A DNA stretch of 27,909 bases. Source: an uncultured Campylobacter sp. Its GTDB lineage: Bacteria; Campylobacterota; Campylobacteria; Campylobacterales; Campylobacteraceae. Under the pieces are notes generated by a model, which saw nothing but the letters and a program-made list of their open reading frames with translations, searched no databases and was not told the DNA's origin. Location: positions 1 through 27,909 of the forward strand of contig NZ_CALIBF010000013.1 of assembly GCF_938045465.1 (NCBI RefSeq), written 5' to 3'. Below are positions 8,055 through 17,276 of this stretch, in pieces. A program made the translations under genes and the position numbers. Positions within the stretch are counted from its first letter, which is position 1. Each line of letters begins with the position of its first letter.

Positions 8055-8113
8055 AAAGTGCCTTTCTTACGGTATCATTGCGAGCAAAATACCGCTTATT
8101 TTTAATATGCATT

Positions 8114-8119
8114 ATTATA
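8114..8119 (-). promoter_or_regulatory. Likely -10 box of the methyltransferase gene
   Basis: TATAAT on the minus strand, 59 bases before the methyltransferase ATG. No clear -35 element, which is usual for Campylobacter sigma70 promoters. Confidence 0.4.
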
Positions 8120-8201
8120 TCCTTGCTAAATAAAATTTCAATGAAATGATATGAATTTTTATTTAAAGACAGAATTTTAAATTCGCGCCACGGGTTTTGG
8201 C

Positions 8202-8207
8202 TATAAT
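8202..8207 (+). promoter_or_regulatory. Orphan -10 box, possible start of a leader or small RNA
   Basis: TATAAT preceded by GGGTTTTGGC on the plus strand. The next gene starts 199 bases away and has its own box at 8381. It could give a long leader for the Crp/Fnr gene or an unannotated small RNA. Confidence 0.35.
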
Positions 8208-8380
8208 TTCGCCGCATAAGGCTCAATAAATTTTTGAAATTTTACGCGATGCAAAGCGCGGGTAAAATTAGAATTTTAATAGCTATAAAATTTATTAGCT
8301 TAGGCGACCTAGATGCGCAGCCATAGTGCGGATGGTAAATTTAATCCGCGCAGCTTTATCTTTGTCTAAATATTTCATTG

Positions 8381-8386
8381 TATAAT
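8381..8386 (+). promoter_or_regulatory. Likely -10 box of the Crp/Fnr gene
   Basis: TATAAT preceded by TTG, with T-rich sequence upstream, 20 bases before the start codon at 8407. The expected leader is only about 14 bases and still holds the GGAGG ribosome binding site (8398-8402). Confidence 0.55.
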
Positions 8387-8406
8387 TCTTAGCTTTTGGA
8401 GGTTAT

Positions 8407-9045
8407 ATGGAAAAATCGCGGCTAGGACTACTACAAACCGAGGCCATTGCCACGCTTAGCGACGAGGAGCTTGCAATGTTCGAGCACCAAGTCATCAAAA
8501 AAGGCTATGTTTTTTATAGCGAGGCGCCTAAAGTTTTTATTTTTAAAAGTGGGCAGGCGAAGCTTTCGTTTTTTGAAGACGGCGAAGAATTCATCATCAA
8601 CTACCTAAACAAGGACAATATTACCATTCTTAATGAAATTTGCGCGCTTGAGTTTTTAGAGGACAGCGAGATTTATACGATCGATGCGAGCGGACTAGGG
8701 GAGATCTTGGCAAATCGCAGCTTTTGCGAGGCATATATAAAAATTTTAACAGAGATAATTCTGCTGCAGCGCAAAATCACACGCTCTATACTTTTTGAAA
8801 ATGCAAAAGGGCGCATCGCGAGCTTTTTGATCGAGCTTGCAAACGAGCAAAATTTTCATCAAAACGGCTACAAATACGTCTTTTTGCCATTTTCGCTAAA
8901 GGTGCTTTCATCCTTCGTGGGGCTCAAGCGCCAAAGCGCGAGTACCGCGTTTAACGAGCTTGTAAAAGATAACGTAATTCAAAAAATCAGCCAGCACGAG
9001 TTTTTGATCCTAGACTACGACAGATTGCTTAGCTACTGTGTTTAG
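8407..9045 (+). CDS. Crp/Fnr family transcriptional regulator
   Basis: A 212-residue regulator with a cyclic-nucleotide-binding-like beta-barrel (about residues 25-95, VFYSEAPKVFIFKSGQAKLSFF), a dimerisation helix (about 100-135) and a C-terminal winged helix. The recognition segment is VLSSFVGLKRQSASTAFNELVKDN, about residues 165-188. Only three cysteines are seen (79, 107, 211), with no N-terminal cluster like that of FNR, so it is unlikely to sense oxygen through an FNR-type [4Fe-4S]. Conserved cAMP-contacting residues are not evident. GGAGG lies 5 bases before ATG 8407. It converges on focA, the last gene of the hydrogenase operon. Control of that operon by this protein is possible but unproven. 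It could instead sense nitric oxide, haem or another signal. Confidence 0.88.
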   Translation: MEKSRLGLLQTEAIATLSDEELAMFEHQVIKKGYVFYSEAPKVFIFKSGQAKLSFFEDGEEFIINYLNKDNITILNEICALEFLEDSEIYTIDASGLGEILANRSFCEAYIKILTEIILLQRKITRSILFENAKGRIASFLIELANEQNFHQNGYKYVFLPFSLKVLSSFVGLKRQSASTAFNELVKDNVIQKISQHEFLILDYDRLLSYCV

Positions 9046-9401
9046 TGCAGGCTAGAGTTTTTAAAGCATTTATATGGCTTACGCTTACGGCTTAAGCGCG
9101 AAATTTTGTCTAAAGTTACGGCGCAGGATTTTACCTAGATTTACAGCGTAAAATTTTTATCAAGAGTTTTGTTTCAGAATTTCATCCCGAATTTCGTTAG
9201 GATTTCGTCTAAAATTTTAACTTATATAAAATTTGGGTTTGTGATCTCGTTTAAAATTTTAGCGCGTAATTCACTTTTGAATTTTATCCGCTATCCTAAA
9301 ACGCAAAGCTTTAAAATTTTAAATTTAGCGACAGGCTATGGAATTTAAAATTTTGGATCGAGCGAAATTTTATGTATGAGAATTTTTAAAATTTTAGAAA
9401 T
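9046..9401. other. AAATTTT-rich gene-free stretch
   Basis: No coding region is supported. AAAATTTTA-type words recur about every 20 to 40 bases (for example near 9128, 9150, 9212, 9250 and 9316). A weak hairpin CGCTTA/TAAGCG at 9082-9098 lies after the Crp/Fnr gene, but it lacks a T tract. Confidence 0.55.
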
Positions 9402-9427
9402 TAAAAATGCGCGGCAAAGTGCCGCGC
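9402..9427 (-). terminator. Rho-independent terminator of the hyf-focA operon
   Basis: On the minus strand, GCGCGGCA and TGCCGCGC form a perfect 8-pair stem (9409-9416 with 9420-9427) with a 3-base loop, followed by ATTTTTAA. It lies about 35 bases after the focA stop, and is the only clear terminator found on this strand after hyfA. Confidence 0.85.
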
Positions 9428-9462
9428 CATATTTTGTTTATATCGTGCTGAAGCGCGATAGA

Positions 9463-10326
9463 TTAGTCTTTCTTTTTCATATCGTATTTATTGACCATAA
9501 ATCCGACCAAGCCTACGAAAAATAGACCGCCGCAGATGTTGCCTAGCGTAACTGGGATCATATTTTTAACGATGAAATTTCCCCAGTTTATTGAATCTAT
9601 TTGAGCTGCCGTTACACCGTGAAGCGAGCTTGCAAGAGCATTTACATCGCCACCAGCAGCTGCTAAATAGTGGCCTTTAGCGATGATACCTTCGGTTAGG
9701 ATAAACATATTTGCCACGCAGTGTTCCATCGAGCAAGCTACGAATGCGCCGATCATCCACATAATTGCAAAGAATTTGCCTGATAGATTGCTCTCGCTGG
9801 TCGCAGTCCAGATAGACATACATACAAACACGTTACAAAAAATTCCGCGGATGAATAGCTCATGAAAAGGTGCGTTTATTTTGCCTGCTGCTGCAGGAAT
9901 GAAGTGCTGCAAGATGTAGCCGTCATATTTAAGCGGAAGTCCTGAGTAATAATACATATACGCGATTAACGCGCCACCTACAAAGTTAAAGCACCAAACG
10001 ATAGCCCAATAGCCGATAGTTTTACCTAGCGGCAATTTACCGTCGGCAGCAGGTACGCCCGTTAAAACCGAGCTGGTAAATAGATGCCCACCGTAAAAAA
10101 CCACCATCATCAGACCGCAGCTAAAGGTAATACCGCCGATGAAATTCGATAAGCCAATAGATTGCTTTTCAGCCATTCCGACGGTCGAGTGAGCCCAGAA
10201 AATATCGCCCATAGCGATTGCAGCGCCCGCCATTATAGCTAGAAAAATTATGCTAATTAGCGGGGTATGCGCCTTGTGTTGCATCGAACTAGACACCGCT
10301 TGCGCGGTTTCTGCAGGATTTAACAT
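9463..10326 (-). CDS. focA: FocA-type formate channel (formate/nitrite transporter family)
   Basis: An inner-membrane channel of the FNT family that lets formate, and at low pH formic acid, pass in either direction; members are pentamers. The 287 residues show six hydrophobic segments, the N-terminal helix before TM1 (NPAETAQAVSSS), GGITFSCGLMMVVFYGGHLFTSSV at the TM2 region, and SMEHCVANMFI, the conserved region with the pore-lining histidine. ATG 10326 directly follows the hycI stop (TAAATG) and has GAGGAGGAG upstream, so it belongs to the operon. It is the final gene before a strong terminator. Placement with fdhF and hyf genes favours formate over nitrite as substrate. It could be called focB by analogy with the E. 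coli hyf operon. Confidence 0.93.
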   Translation of the reverse strand: MLNPAETAQAVSSSMQHKAHTPLISIIFLAIMAGAAIAMGDIFWAHSTVGMAEKQSIGLSNFIGGITFSCGLMMVVFYGGHLFTSSVLTGVPAADGKLPLGKTIGYWAIVWCFNFVGGALIAYMYYYSGLPLKYDGYILQHFIPAAAGKINAPFHELFIRGIFCNVFVCMSIWTATSESNLSGKFFAIMWMIGAFVACSMEHCVANMFILTEGIIAKGHYLAAAGGDVNALASSLHGVTAAQIDSINWGNFIVKNMIPVTLGNICGGLFFVGLVGFMVNKYDMKKKD

Positions 10327-10779
10327 TTACTCCTCCTCATTTAAATTTGAATCAATTTCTAAGATACGCTCATAAGCTTTTTGCGCGCTTTTTTTTGCGC
10401 TCTCGCTCAGTCCTTCTTTAAAATCAAGGACATTATCGAGCAGTACGCTTATGCCCAAAAACAATGTCTTTGGGCAAATTTTGCGCAGATAGCTTAGAAG
10501 CACCGGCGTAGGTAGGTTATGCGTCGAGTAGATATAGTCGCGATCATTGCTGAGGTCAAAAAATTCTATCTTATCCTCATCAAAGCCGCTCATCGCATCT
10601 ACTACGATCAGAATTTCAGGGGCGAATTCCCTAAGGGCAGCAAATTCGTTTTCGGGCACATCCTGCCCATAAAAAACGCGCCAGTCTTTTAAGTTCGCCT
10701 CGACTATTCGCCCTGTTTCATTGCCCACGTCATCGTCGCCGCGAAGGGGATTGCCGATACAAAGCAACGCCTTTCGCAT
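10327..10779 (-). CDS. hycI: HycI-like [NiFe]-hydrogenase maturation endopeptidase
   Basis: This 150-residue protease would remove the C-terminal tail of the hydrogenase large subunit (HyfG) after nickel insertion. It has the family opening ALLCIGNPLRGDDDVG, with the nickel-sensing aspartate in the RGDD motif (Asp15), VVDAMSGF (Asp61) and YSTHNLPTP (His87). These match the three metal-binding residues known in E. coli HycI (Asp16, Asp62, His90). An in-frame TTG three bases upstream would add one residue, but ATG 10779 is preferred. It overlaps the preceding stop as TGATG, with AAGGA just upstream. The Glu-rich end (NLNEEE) directly abuts focA. Its target, the HyfG tail, is encoded four genes upstream in the same operon. 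Confidence 0.92.
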   Translation of the reverse strand: MRKALLCIGNPLRGDDDVGNETGRIVEANLKDWRVFYGQDVPENEFAALREFAPEILIVVDAMSGFDEDKIEFFDLSNDRDYIYSTHNLPTPVLLSYLRKICPKTLFLGISVLLDNVLDFKEGLSESAKKSAQKAYERILEIDSNLNEEE

Positions 10780-11119
10780 CAAAAATCCTTCCTTAGCACG
10801 AAGTATCCTTCGCGCATATTTTTTAGCAGATCTTTAAGCTCACATTCGCAAAGCTGAGGGATTAGCTTGGCTGCGTGCTCGGCAAAAATTTCAATCTCGA
10901 AATACTTGCTTAGGTTACCGATCTTAAATTTAACGTAGTCACCCGAGTTTTCGACGATGCGTTTAAATTCTTCATCGTCTATCTCAAGCACCTTTTCGCT
11001 AAAATCTATCGTACCCACGCCGTGACCGACGCAGGTGGAAAAAACCTTGATATCCTTTAGCTCTTTGGGTAAATTTTCGTTTTCGTCCATATGCCGCTTT
11101 GTAAGCTTAAAAACCTCAA

Positions 11120-11123
<4 letters not shown>
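10779..11123 (-). CDS. hycH: HycH/HyfJ-like formate hydrogenlyase maturation protein
   Basis: A 114-residue soluble protein placed where hycH (hyc operon) or hyfJ (hyf operon) stands in E. coli, just before hycI. The start MIEVFKLTKRHM and the central STCVGHGVGTIDFSEKVLEID resemble HycH. E. coli HycH is longer (136 residues). HycH is required for maturation of the large subunit, though its exact role is not settled. ATG 11123 overlaps the hyfI stop as ATGA, and the end overlaps hycI, pointing to translational coupling. Two cysteines (in STCVGHG and LCECEL) could bind metal, but this is inference. The assignment rests on position and modest motif likeness. Confidence 0.75.
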
Positions 11124-11940
<817 letters not shown>

Positions 11941-11944
<4 letters not shown>

Positions 11945-12480
11945 TTTATTGCCTCCTCTATACCTTTGGTCACTCTTTCGACCGCTTGAGCTTTTTTGCA
12001 TTCAGGACAGATATAGAGGTACTTTTTGGCTTCTTCTAATCTGCCTGGGAGCAAATTTGCAGTACTTAACTTTTCTAGCGTGTAATTGATGAGCCTTTTT
12101 GGGGTCATCGGCTTGCCGCAGCAGCTGCATTTTTCCATCTCAAGCTCGCCGTGTTGGATAAGCGCGCTTTTATCAAATTTTACCGCTAGCTCAAAGCTAT
12201 TGCCTAGCCTTACCGCTCCCGTAGGGCATACTTCGTCGCAGCGACCGCAAAATATGCAGCGTCCGCAATCAAATTCCCAAATAAGCTTGGTTTGAGCTTC
12301 ATTCATCTTAAGCTCGATCGCATTGGATGGGCAGGCGATACCGCACGCGGCACAGCCTATGCAAAGCTCATAGGTATATTCAGGCTGCCCGCGAAAATTC
12401 TCGGGCACAATGTATGGCTCAAACGGATAAGCATAGGTCGCCTTACCATATTTTTCGGTAATGTCGAATAATTTCATCAT
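11941..12480 (-). CDS. hyfH: Hydrogenase-4 ferredoxin-like subunit HyfH (NuoI/HycF-like)
   Basis: A 179-residue iron-sulfur subunit carrying two [4Fe-4S] clusters that relay electrons between HyfA and HyfI. The ligands are Cys40, 43, 46, 50 (CIGCAACGIAC) and Cys75, 78, 81, 85 (CIFCGRCDEVC), each followed by a Pro as usual. The C-terminal third adds CSCC (118-121) and CPEC (158-161), a possible zinc site. Similar cysteines occur in HycF and HyfH of enterobacteria but not in NuoI. Translation probably starts at ATG 12480, which overlaps the hyfG stop (ATGA); a second ATG follows directly. It lies between hyfG and hyfI as in E. coli. Confidence 0.95.
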
Positions 12481-14204
12481 CTTAAATCCTTTTTGCTAAC
12501 CTTGCCGTCTTGGCAAAATTTCTTAAGGTCTTTTTCGGTTAGAATTTTACTCTTTCCGCTATTAATATCGACTAAAGTTACGCGCTCGGTGCATGAGTAG
12601 CACGGATCCATCGAACATACGATTAGCGCCGCATCGGAGATGTTATTTCCGCGGAATTGAAATCGTAAGCTCGGCCAGTTATTATACGTAGCGGCGCGAC
12701 ATCTCCAGCGGTAAACCTTCTGCGCGTTTCCTTGCATGATCCAGTGGACATTTTCGCCGCGCGGTGCTTCGTCGTGACCTAAAGCGTAGTTTTCCGGTCT
12801 GATCATAGTCTGTGGATCGATCATTATCGGAGTTTGCGGCATTTGATGCAAGCACTGCCTGATGATGTGGATCGATTGTTTAAGCTCTTTATATCTTACG
12901 ACTTCGCGACTGAATACATCGCCACCGTGCTCTACGGCTACTTCGAATTCTATCTTGTTGAAGAAATCATAAGGGTGATCGTAGCGGTTGTCGCGTTTAA
13001 AACCGGAAGCTCTCATATTTGGACCTACCGGGCTAAAATCACGCGCTACTTTGCGATCTAATACGCCCACGCCCTTCCAGCGACCGATTTGGCGTTTATC
13101 CTCCATAACAGCGTCCCAAATTTCAGAAATTTGAACATCAAGTTTATTGATGATCTCGCGGATTTCGTTGTCGGTCATATCGCGGCGAAGTCCGCCCATA
13201 ATGACATTGCCGTAGGTCTTGCGGCCGCCGGTTACGAGCTGAGCTAACTCCATAGAGTATTCGCGCACCCTAAAGATATGCATGAAGGCGTTGTAGTTAC
13301 CCGTTACCTCGCAGGCTAGACCGATATTTAAAAGGTGGCTGTGAAGGCGCTCGATCTCAAGGCAGATGACGCGGATAGCTTGCGCACGAAGCGGAATTTC
13401 AAGCTTGATGGCTTTCTCTGCTGCTTCAATACACGCAATCGCGTGAGCGTAGCCGCAAATTCCGCAGACGCGCTCTGCTAAATAGCCCATCTGATCGTAA
13501 TTCATTCGGTTTTCAGCTAGCTTCTCCATACCGCGGTGTTGATAAAACAAGCGGTAGTCTGCATCGATAATCTCATCGCCGTCGCAAAATAGTCTAAAGT
13601 GTCCCGGCTCATCGCTCGTTACGTGAAGAGGTCCAAGTGGAACATCTACTACGCCATCACCGGTAGGAAATAAAAACTCTGCATTAGGCTCGTCTTTATG
13701 ATCTACAGGATCGGGTCTATAGCGATAGTCCATCGCGTCTTTGCGAAGCGGATGAAGTCCATCCGGCCAATCGTCGCTTAGTACTAAACGGCGTTTATCA
13801 GGCAAGCCTTCGGCGATTAAGCCGAACATATCGAAAGCTTCTCTTTCGTACCATACGCAAGCAGGCACTAAAGGAGTAACCGACGGGAATGTCGGATCCG
13901 ATCCAGGAATTAGCGTCCTAACGGTGATGAAGCATTTATCCTCTGCGGCAAAATCCTCCGCTTCGGTCATTTTGCCACCTTCCATAGATATCGCATAGTA
14001 AAGCGCGAAATTTCCGTTTAGCTCGCGCTCATCGTTAGGAATCATCGTGCTGATAAAACCGCCGATGTCATAATATAGCGTCTTAACCGCAAGCGGCAGA
14101 TCATTTCTATCCACTAAAACGGTGATTTGATCCTCGGCTTGGCGGGTAACTTCTAAGACCTTGACTTTAGTCTTTAAAATTTCTATAAATTTATCGCCTC
14201 TCAT
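12477..14204 (-). CDS. hyfG: Hydrogenase-4 large subunit HyfG (NuoC-NuoD fusion, HycE-like)
   Basis: The catalytic [NiFe] subunit of the formate hydrogenlyase-type hydrogenase. The 575-residue precursor fuses a NuoC-like domain (about 1-170, with VWYEREAFDMFGL) to a NuoD-like large subunit. NiFe ligands are Cys247 and Cys250 (RVCGICGYAHA) and Cys535 and Cys538 (DPCYSC). After Arg541 a 34-residue tail (VTLVDINSG... to KKDLR) follows, equivalent to the HycE tail that HycI removes after an Arg in the same CTxR context. ATG 14204 has GAGAGG upstream and follows hyfF by 2 bases. Length and order match E. coli HyfG (555) and HycE (569). This places the enzyme in group 4a. It acts on the cytoplasmic face of the membrane. 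Confidence 0.97.
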   Translation of the reverse strand: MRGDKFIEILKTKVKVLEVTRQAEDQITVLVDRNDLPLAVKTLYYDIGGFISTMIPNDERELNGNFALYYAISMEGGKMTEAEDFAAEDKCFITVRTLIPGSDPTFPSVTPLVPACVWYEREAFDMFGLIAEGLPDKRRLVLSDDWPDGLHPLRKDAMDYRYRPDPVDHKDEPNAEFLFPTGDGVVDVPLGPLHVTSDEPGHFRLFCDGDEIIDADYRLFYQHRGMEKLAENRMNYDQMGYLAERVCGICGYAHAIACIEAAEKAIKLEIPLRAQAIRVICLEIERLHSHLLNIGLACEVTGNYNAFMHIFRVREYSMELAQLVTGGRKTYGNVIMGGLRRDMTDNEIREIINKLDVQISEIWDAVMEDKRQIGRWKGVGVLDRKVARDFSPVGPNMRASGFKRDNRYDHPYDFFNKIEFEVAVEHGGDVFSREVVRYKELKQSIHIIRQCLHQMPQTPIMIDPQTMIRPENYALGHDEAPRGENVHWIMQGNAQKVYRWRCRAATYNNWPSLRFQFRGNNISDAALIVCSMDPCYSCTERVTLVDINSGKSKILTEKDLKKFCQDGKVSKKDLR

Positions 14205-14206
14205 TT

Positions 14207-15691
14207 TTAACCTCTCATCATTATTCTAACGCCGTTTTCGACGAGCATCCAAAAATCACCTACGTGCCATACGCCGAAAATTATCACTAAAGCGCAAAGC
14301 AAGATTAGCGGTAAATTTTCAAACAAGCTCATCTCTTTAGCATAAACCACTTCACCTTTAGGCGTACCGAAGCTCGCTAGATTAAAGTGTGCGAAGTCCG
14401 CAATGAAAATAATTACGAGCGCGATCGCAAATAATGCTACGGCTATGTATTGACCGCTGGCTATCGCGCCTTTGAAAACGTTAAATTCGCTTACGAATAT
14501 CGCAAACGCAGGAACACCTACGAGCGAGCAGACCGCAGCACCAAACATTATCGTAGTAAGCGGAGCGATTTTTACCATACCGCCCATTCTAGACATATCT
14601 TTGTGACCATAAATTCTAGCGATATTACCGGTAGAGCAGAATGCAAGAGCCTTAGTAAAGCTATGAGCTAAGCAGTGAAAGATCGCGGCAAGCAAGCCAA
14701 AATATCCGCCGATACCTAGTGCAAATGCAATAACACCCATATGAACGACCGAGTGGTAAGCAAACATCCTTTTTACGTCGTGTTGGCGAACGAGGAAAAT
14801 TCCTGCTATAAATAGCGTGATCGTACCGGAAATTAACATCACGGATTGAACGAAGTCAAAGCCTACAGCTTGAGCTGTGATAGCGTAATATCTAAATATC
14901 GCTAGCATCGCACATTTTAAAAGTACGCCCGAAAGCAAGGCTGAAATAGGAGCCGGACCTTCTGCGTGAACGTCAGGAAGCCAAGTGTGAGTAGGAGCAA
15001 GTCCTGCTTTGGTTCCAAAGCCGATTAGAGCGAATATAAAGATAAGCTTAGCAGCATCGCCGTTTAAATTTTTGGCATTATCCATAATGCTCGTCCAAAG
15101 CATCGAAGCCTCGCCGTCGCCTGTGATTTTGAATGTAGCCGCATATAGTAAAACGGTCGCATAAAGCGCAAACGCTAAGCCGATCGAGCAGATAACTATA
15201 TATTTGTAACCGCTCTCGGTAGATTTTTTGTCTTTATGAATAGCGACCAAAAATACCGATGCTAGCGTAGTAGCCTCTACCGCAGCCCACATAAACGCGA
15301 CGTTGTTGCAGATAACGCTAAGCGTCATCGTAAAAACGAAAACGTGGCAGAGCGCATAGTATTTTCTAAGATCGCTAAGATCCAGATGGCCGCCCTGTAT
15401 CTCCCATTTCATATAGGTGGTGGAGTATAAATTTACCAAAAAGCCCGTTACGGCGATTAGCACTAAAAATACGCAGCCTAGGCTATCTAGGAATAGGAAT
15501 TTATCGTATGCATAAAACGCCTCGGCATTGCCGCTGATAAGCTTGCCTACGTTACAGAGTAGTCCTGCGGATGTAACTGCAGAAATCAAAACGTGTAGCG
15601 AGCTTAGGAGCTTGAAATTCTTAGGGCATAAGAATAATATCAGCGCTCCGAGCAACGGAAAAATTAATATAAAAGCTAAACTATTCATCAT
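14207..15691 (-). CDS. hyfF: Hydrogenase-4 membrane subunit HyfF (antiporter-like, NuoL/M/N family)
   Basis: A 494-residue integral membrane protein of the Mrp/NuoL-M-N antiporter-like family, proposed to take part in proton or sodium translocation. About fourteen hydrophobic segments are visible. Typical motifs are MWAAVEATTLASVFLVAIHKD, with the conserved TM5-like glutamate, and THTWLPDVHAEGPAPISALL, the conserved loop and broken helix after the TM7-like lysine (FGTKAGLAPTHTW). The start overlaps the hyfE stop by one base (TAATG) with AAGGGG upstream; a second ATG follows directly. It is slightly shorter than E. coli HyfF (526). Together with HyfB it is one of only two antiporter-like subunits here. 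Confidence 0.95.
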   Translation of the reverse strand: MMNSLAFILIFPLLGALILFLCPKNFKLLSSLHVLISAVTSAGLLCNVGKLISGNAEAFYAYDKFLFLDSLGCVFLVLIAVTGFLVNLYSTTYMKWEIQGGHLDLSDLRKYYALCHVFVFTMTLSVICNNVAFMWAAVEATTLASVFLVAIHKDKKSTESGYKYIVICSIGLAFALYATVLLYAATFKITGDGEASMLWTSIMDNAKNLNGDAAKLIFIFALIGFGTKAGLAPTHTWLPDVHAEGPAPISALLSGVLLKCAMLAIFRYYAITAQAVGFDFVQSVMLISGTITLFIAGIFLVRQHDVKRMFAYHSVVHMGVIAFALGIGGYFGLLAAIFHCLAHSFTKALAFCSTGNIARIYGHKDMSRMGGMVKIAPLTTIMFGAAVCSLVGVPAFAIFVSEFNVFKGAIASGQYIAVALFAIALVIIFIADFAHFNLASFGTPKGEVVYAKEMSLFENLPLILLCALVIIFGVWHVGDFWMLVENGVRIMMRG

Positions 15692-16335
15692 TAACCCCTT
15701 AAATTCGAAGCTTTAGACGTATCAAGTCCGTCATAAGCTTTGTAAAATCTAATCGCCAAAACGCTCATAATAATAACCGCAAAGATTGCATCGGTTAAAA
15801 TTCCAAGCTCGACTAGCTCGTGAGAGTTGTAAGCCATAAGCGCAAGGCTTAGGTGGATGCCGTTTTCAAAGAGGCAGTAGGCTAGAATTTGCTTGATGAA
15901 AGAATTTCTTAGCATGAAGCCAAAAATTCCCATCATAAATACGGTTACCGCCGCTATTAGAACGATTCTTTCTTGAATAAGAGAGAATTTAAGCAAGATC
16001 GGATTGATTGTCATCGCAATCGCTAGCGAAAATCCCATCGCAATAACGGGGCTTACGAAAAAGCCGCCTACCGGCTCATCCTCGCTGATCACATCCAGCT
16101 TTTTAACTAGCCAAAATAAAATTCCCGGCACGAAAATGACCTTCGTAAAAAACGCCACTATCGCCCAAATTCTAAGCTGCGGCGCATTGAAGTTAGAATA
16201 CAGCATAAAAAATATGCTTACCAAAAGTAGCGTCTGAATCGCGTAAATTCCGATCGAAAGTTTTAAATTTCTAAGTCCGAATACCGCGAGTGACGTTATT
16301 ATCATACAAATTGCTAAAATATCAATACTATTCAT
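15691..16335 (-). CDS. hyfE: Hydrogenase-4 membrane subunit HyfE
   Basis: A 214-residue integral membrane protein, the same size as E. coli HyfE (216). It has about six to seven hydrophobic segments, and its C-terminal part (LAYCLFENGIHLSLALMAY, then ELGILTDAIFAVIIMSV) resembles NuoK. HyfE is a marker that separates Hyf-type from Hyc-type complexes, since the hyc operon has no equivalent. It starts at ATG 16335, a single base after the hyfC stop, so there is no room for hyfD. The role is structural within the membrane arm, possibly in ion transfer. Confidence 0.93.
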   Translation of the reverse strand: MNSIDILAICMIITSLAVFGLRNLKLSIGIYAIQTLLLVSIFFMLYSNFNAPQLRIWAIVAFFTKVIFVPGILFWLVKKLDVISEDEPVGGFFVSPVIAMGFSLAIAMTINPILLKFSLIQERIVLIAAVTVFMMGIFGFMLRNSFIKQILAYCLFENGIHLSLALMAYNSHELVELGILTDAIFAVIIMSVLAIRFYKAYDGLDTSKASNLRG

Positions 16336-16336
16336 C

Positions 16337-17266
16337 TTAAAATCCTACTACGTAAAGCGTTAATGCCGCAAAAGCAATGGCAAGAGCGCCGCATGAAATT
16401 TTGCGCATGCTCGAAGTCATTCTGAAGCGTGGTCCAAAGTTGTCGATGAAAACGGCTGCTACGTAAAATACGCCGGTTTTTAGCACAAAGATTATGATCG
16501 CTAAAAGCGGATTGCTAAAATTCCACGGCTCAAATATCGTTAGGAATAATCCGATCATCGCAAATTGCTTCAAAATAAGCGCCGCTTGCACTAAGCCGAG
16601 ATCGCTGCCTGCGTATTCGCCCAAAAGTCCTTCTTGAAGCTCTTGCTCGGCTTCGGCAAGATCAAATGGCTTTCTGCCGGTCTCGACATACATACACCAT
16701 AAAAATGCAATCGAGGCGACGGCAAAGCTTGGAATTTGATAGCCGATCTGACCGCTGCGTACCATCCCCTGAATATCAACTAAATTTGAAGTTCCCGCAG
16801 CCATCATTACTACGATTAGGCACATTATCATCACAGGTTCGACAAAAACGGCAAGCATCTGCTCGCGTCCACCGCCGGTTGCCGCAAAAGGGTTACCGCT
16901 ATCTAGCGATGCCGCACCGAATACGAAGCGCAAAAGCGCGCCTAGATATAGGATAACGAAAATATCCGAATACGCTCCGAAAAGAGTATCTTTGCTGTAT
17001 GTAATAGGAATAGCCGCCAAAATCGCTGCCGAAGTAGCGAAAAGGAAAAACGGCGCCCATCTAAATACCCAGTGGCTGCACGCAGGAACGGTTCTGCCGC
17101 GCTTAAAAAGCTTAATAATATCGCGGTAAGTCTGGAAAAAATCGCTTCCTTGTTTCGACTGAAGTTTGGCTCGAAGTTTTCTAGCCATACCGTCGAAGAG
17201 TGGAGCGACTAGGACGATAACCGCGACTTGAAATATCATTAAAAATATAGTTTGTATAGTCTGCAT
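16337..17266 (-). CDS. hyfC: Hydrogenase-4 membrane subunit HyfC (NuoH/HycD-like)
   Basis: A 309-residue membrane subunit homologous to NuoH and HycD, forming the base of the membrane arm under the NiFe catalytic module. It shows the DIIKLFKRGRTVPACSHW segment (about residues 48-65), the acidic loop ETGRKPFDLAEAEQELQEG (about 191-209) that corresponds to the conserved NuoH loop at the quinone-site region, and eight or so hydrophobic segments. AGGAGG lies upstream of ATG 17266, 10 bases after the hyfB stop. Length equals E. coli HyfC (315). Confidence 0.96.
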   Translation of the reverse strand: MQTIQTIFLMIFQVAVIVLVAPLFDGMARKLRAKLQSKQGSDFFQTYRDIIKLFKRGRTVPACSHWVFRWAPFFLFATSAAILAAIPITYSKDTLFGAYSDIFVILYLGALLRFVFGAASLDSGNPFAATGGGREQMLAVFVEPVMIMCLIVVMMAAGTSNLVDIQGMVRSGQIGYQIPSFAVASIAFLWCMYVETGRKPFDLAEAEQELQEGLLGEYAGSDLGLVQAALILKQFAMIGLFLTIFEPWNFSNPLLAIIIFVLKTGVFYVAAVFIDNFGPRFRMTSSMRKISCGALAIAFAALTLYVVGF

Positions 17267-17276
17267 CTTAAACCTC

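Larger units (their letters stand above)
8055..8406. other. Divergent intergenic region between methyltransferase and Crp/Fnr genes
   Basis: The 352 bases hold three TATAAT boxes: one for the methyltransferase (minus, 8114-8119), one on the plus strand at 8202-8207, and one at 8381-8386 close to the regulator gene. Between the two plus-strand boxes no open frame with a ribosome binding site is seen. Short inverted repeats exist there (for example GCGGA/TCCGC near 8330-8357). Confidence 0.6.
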
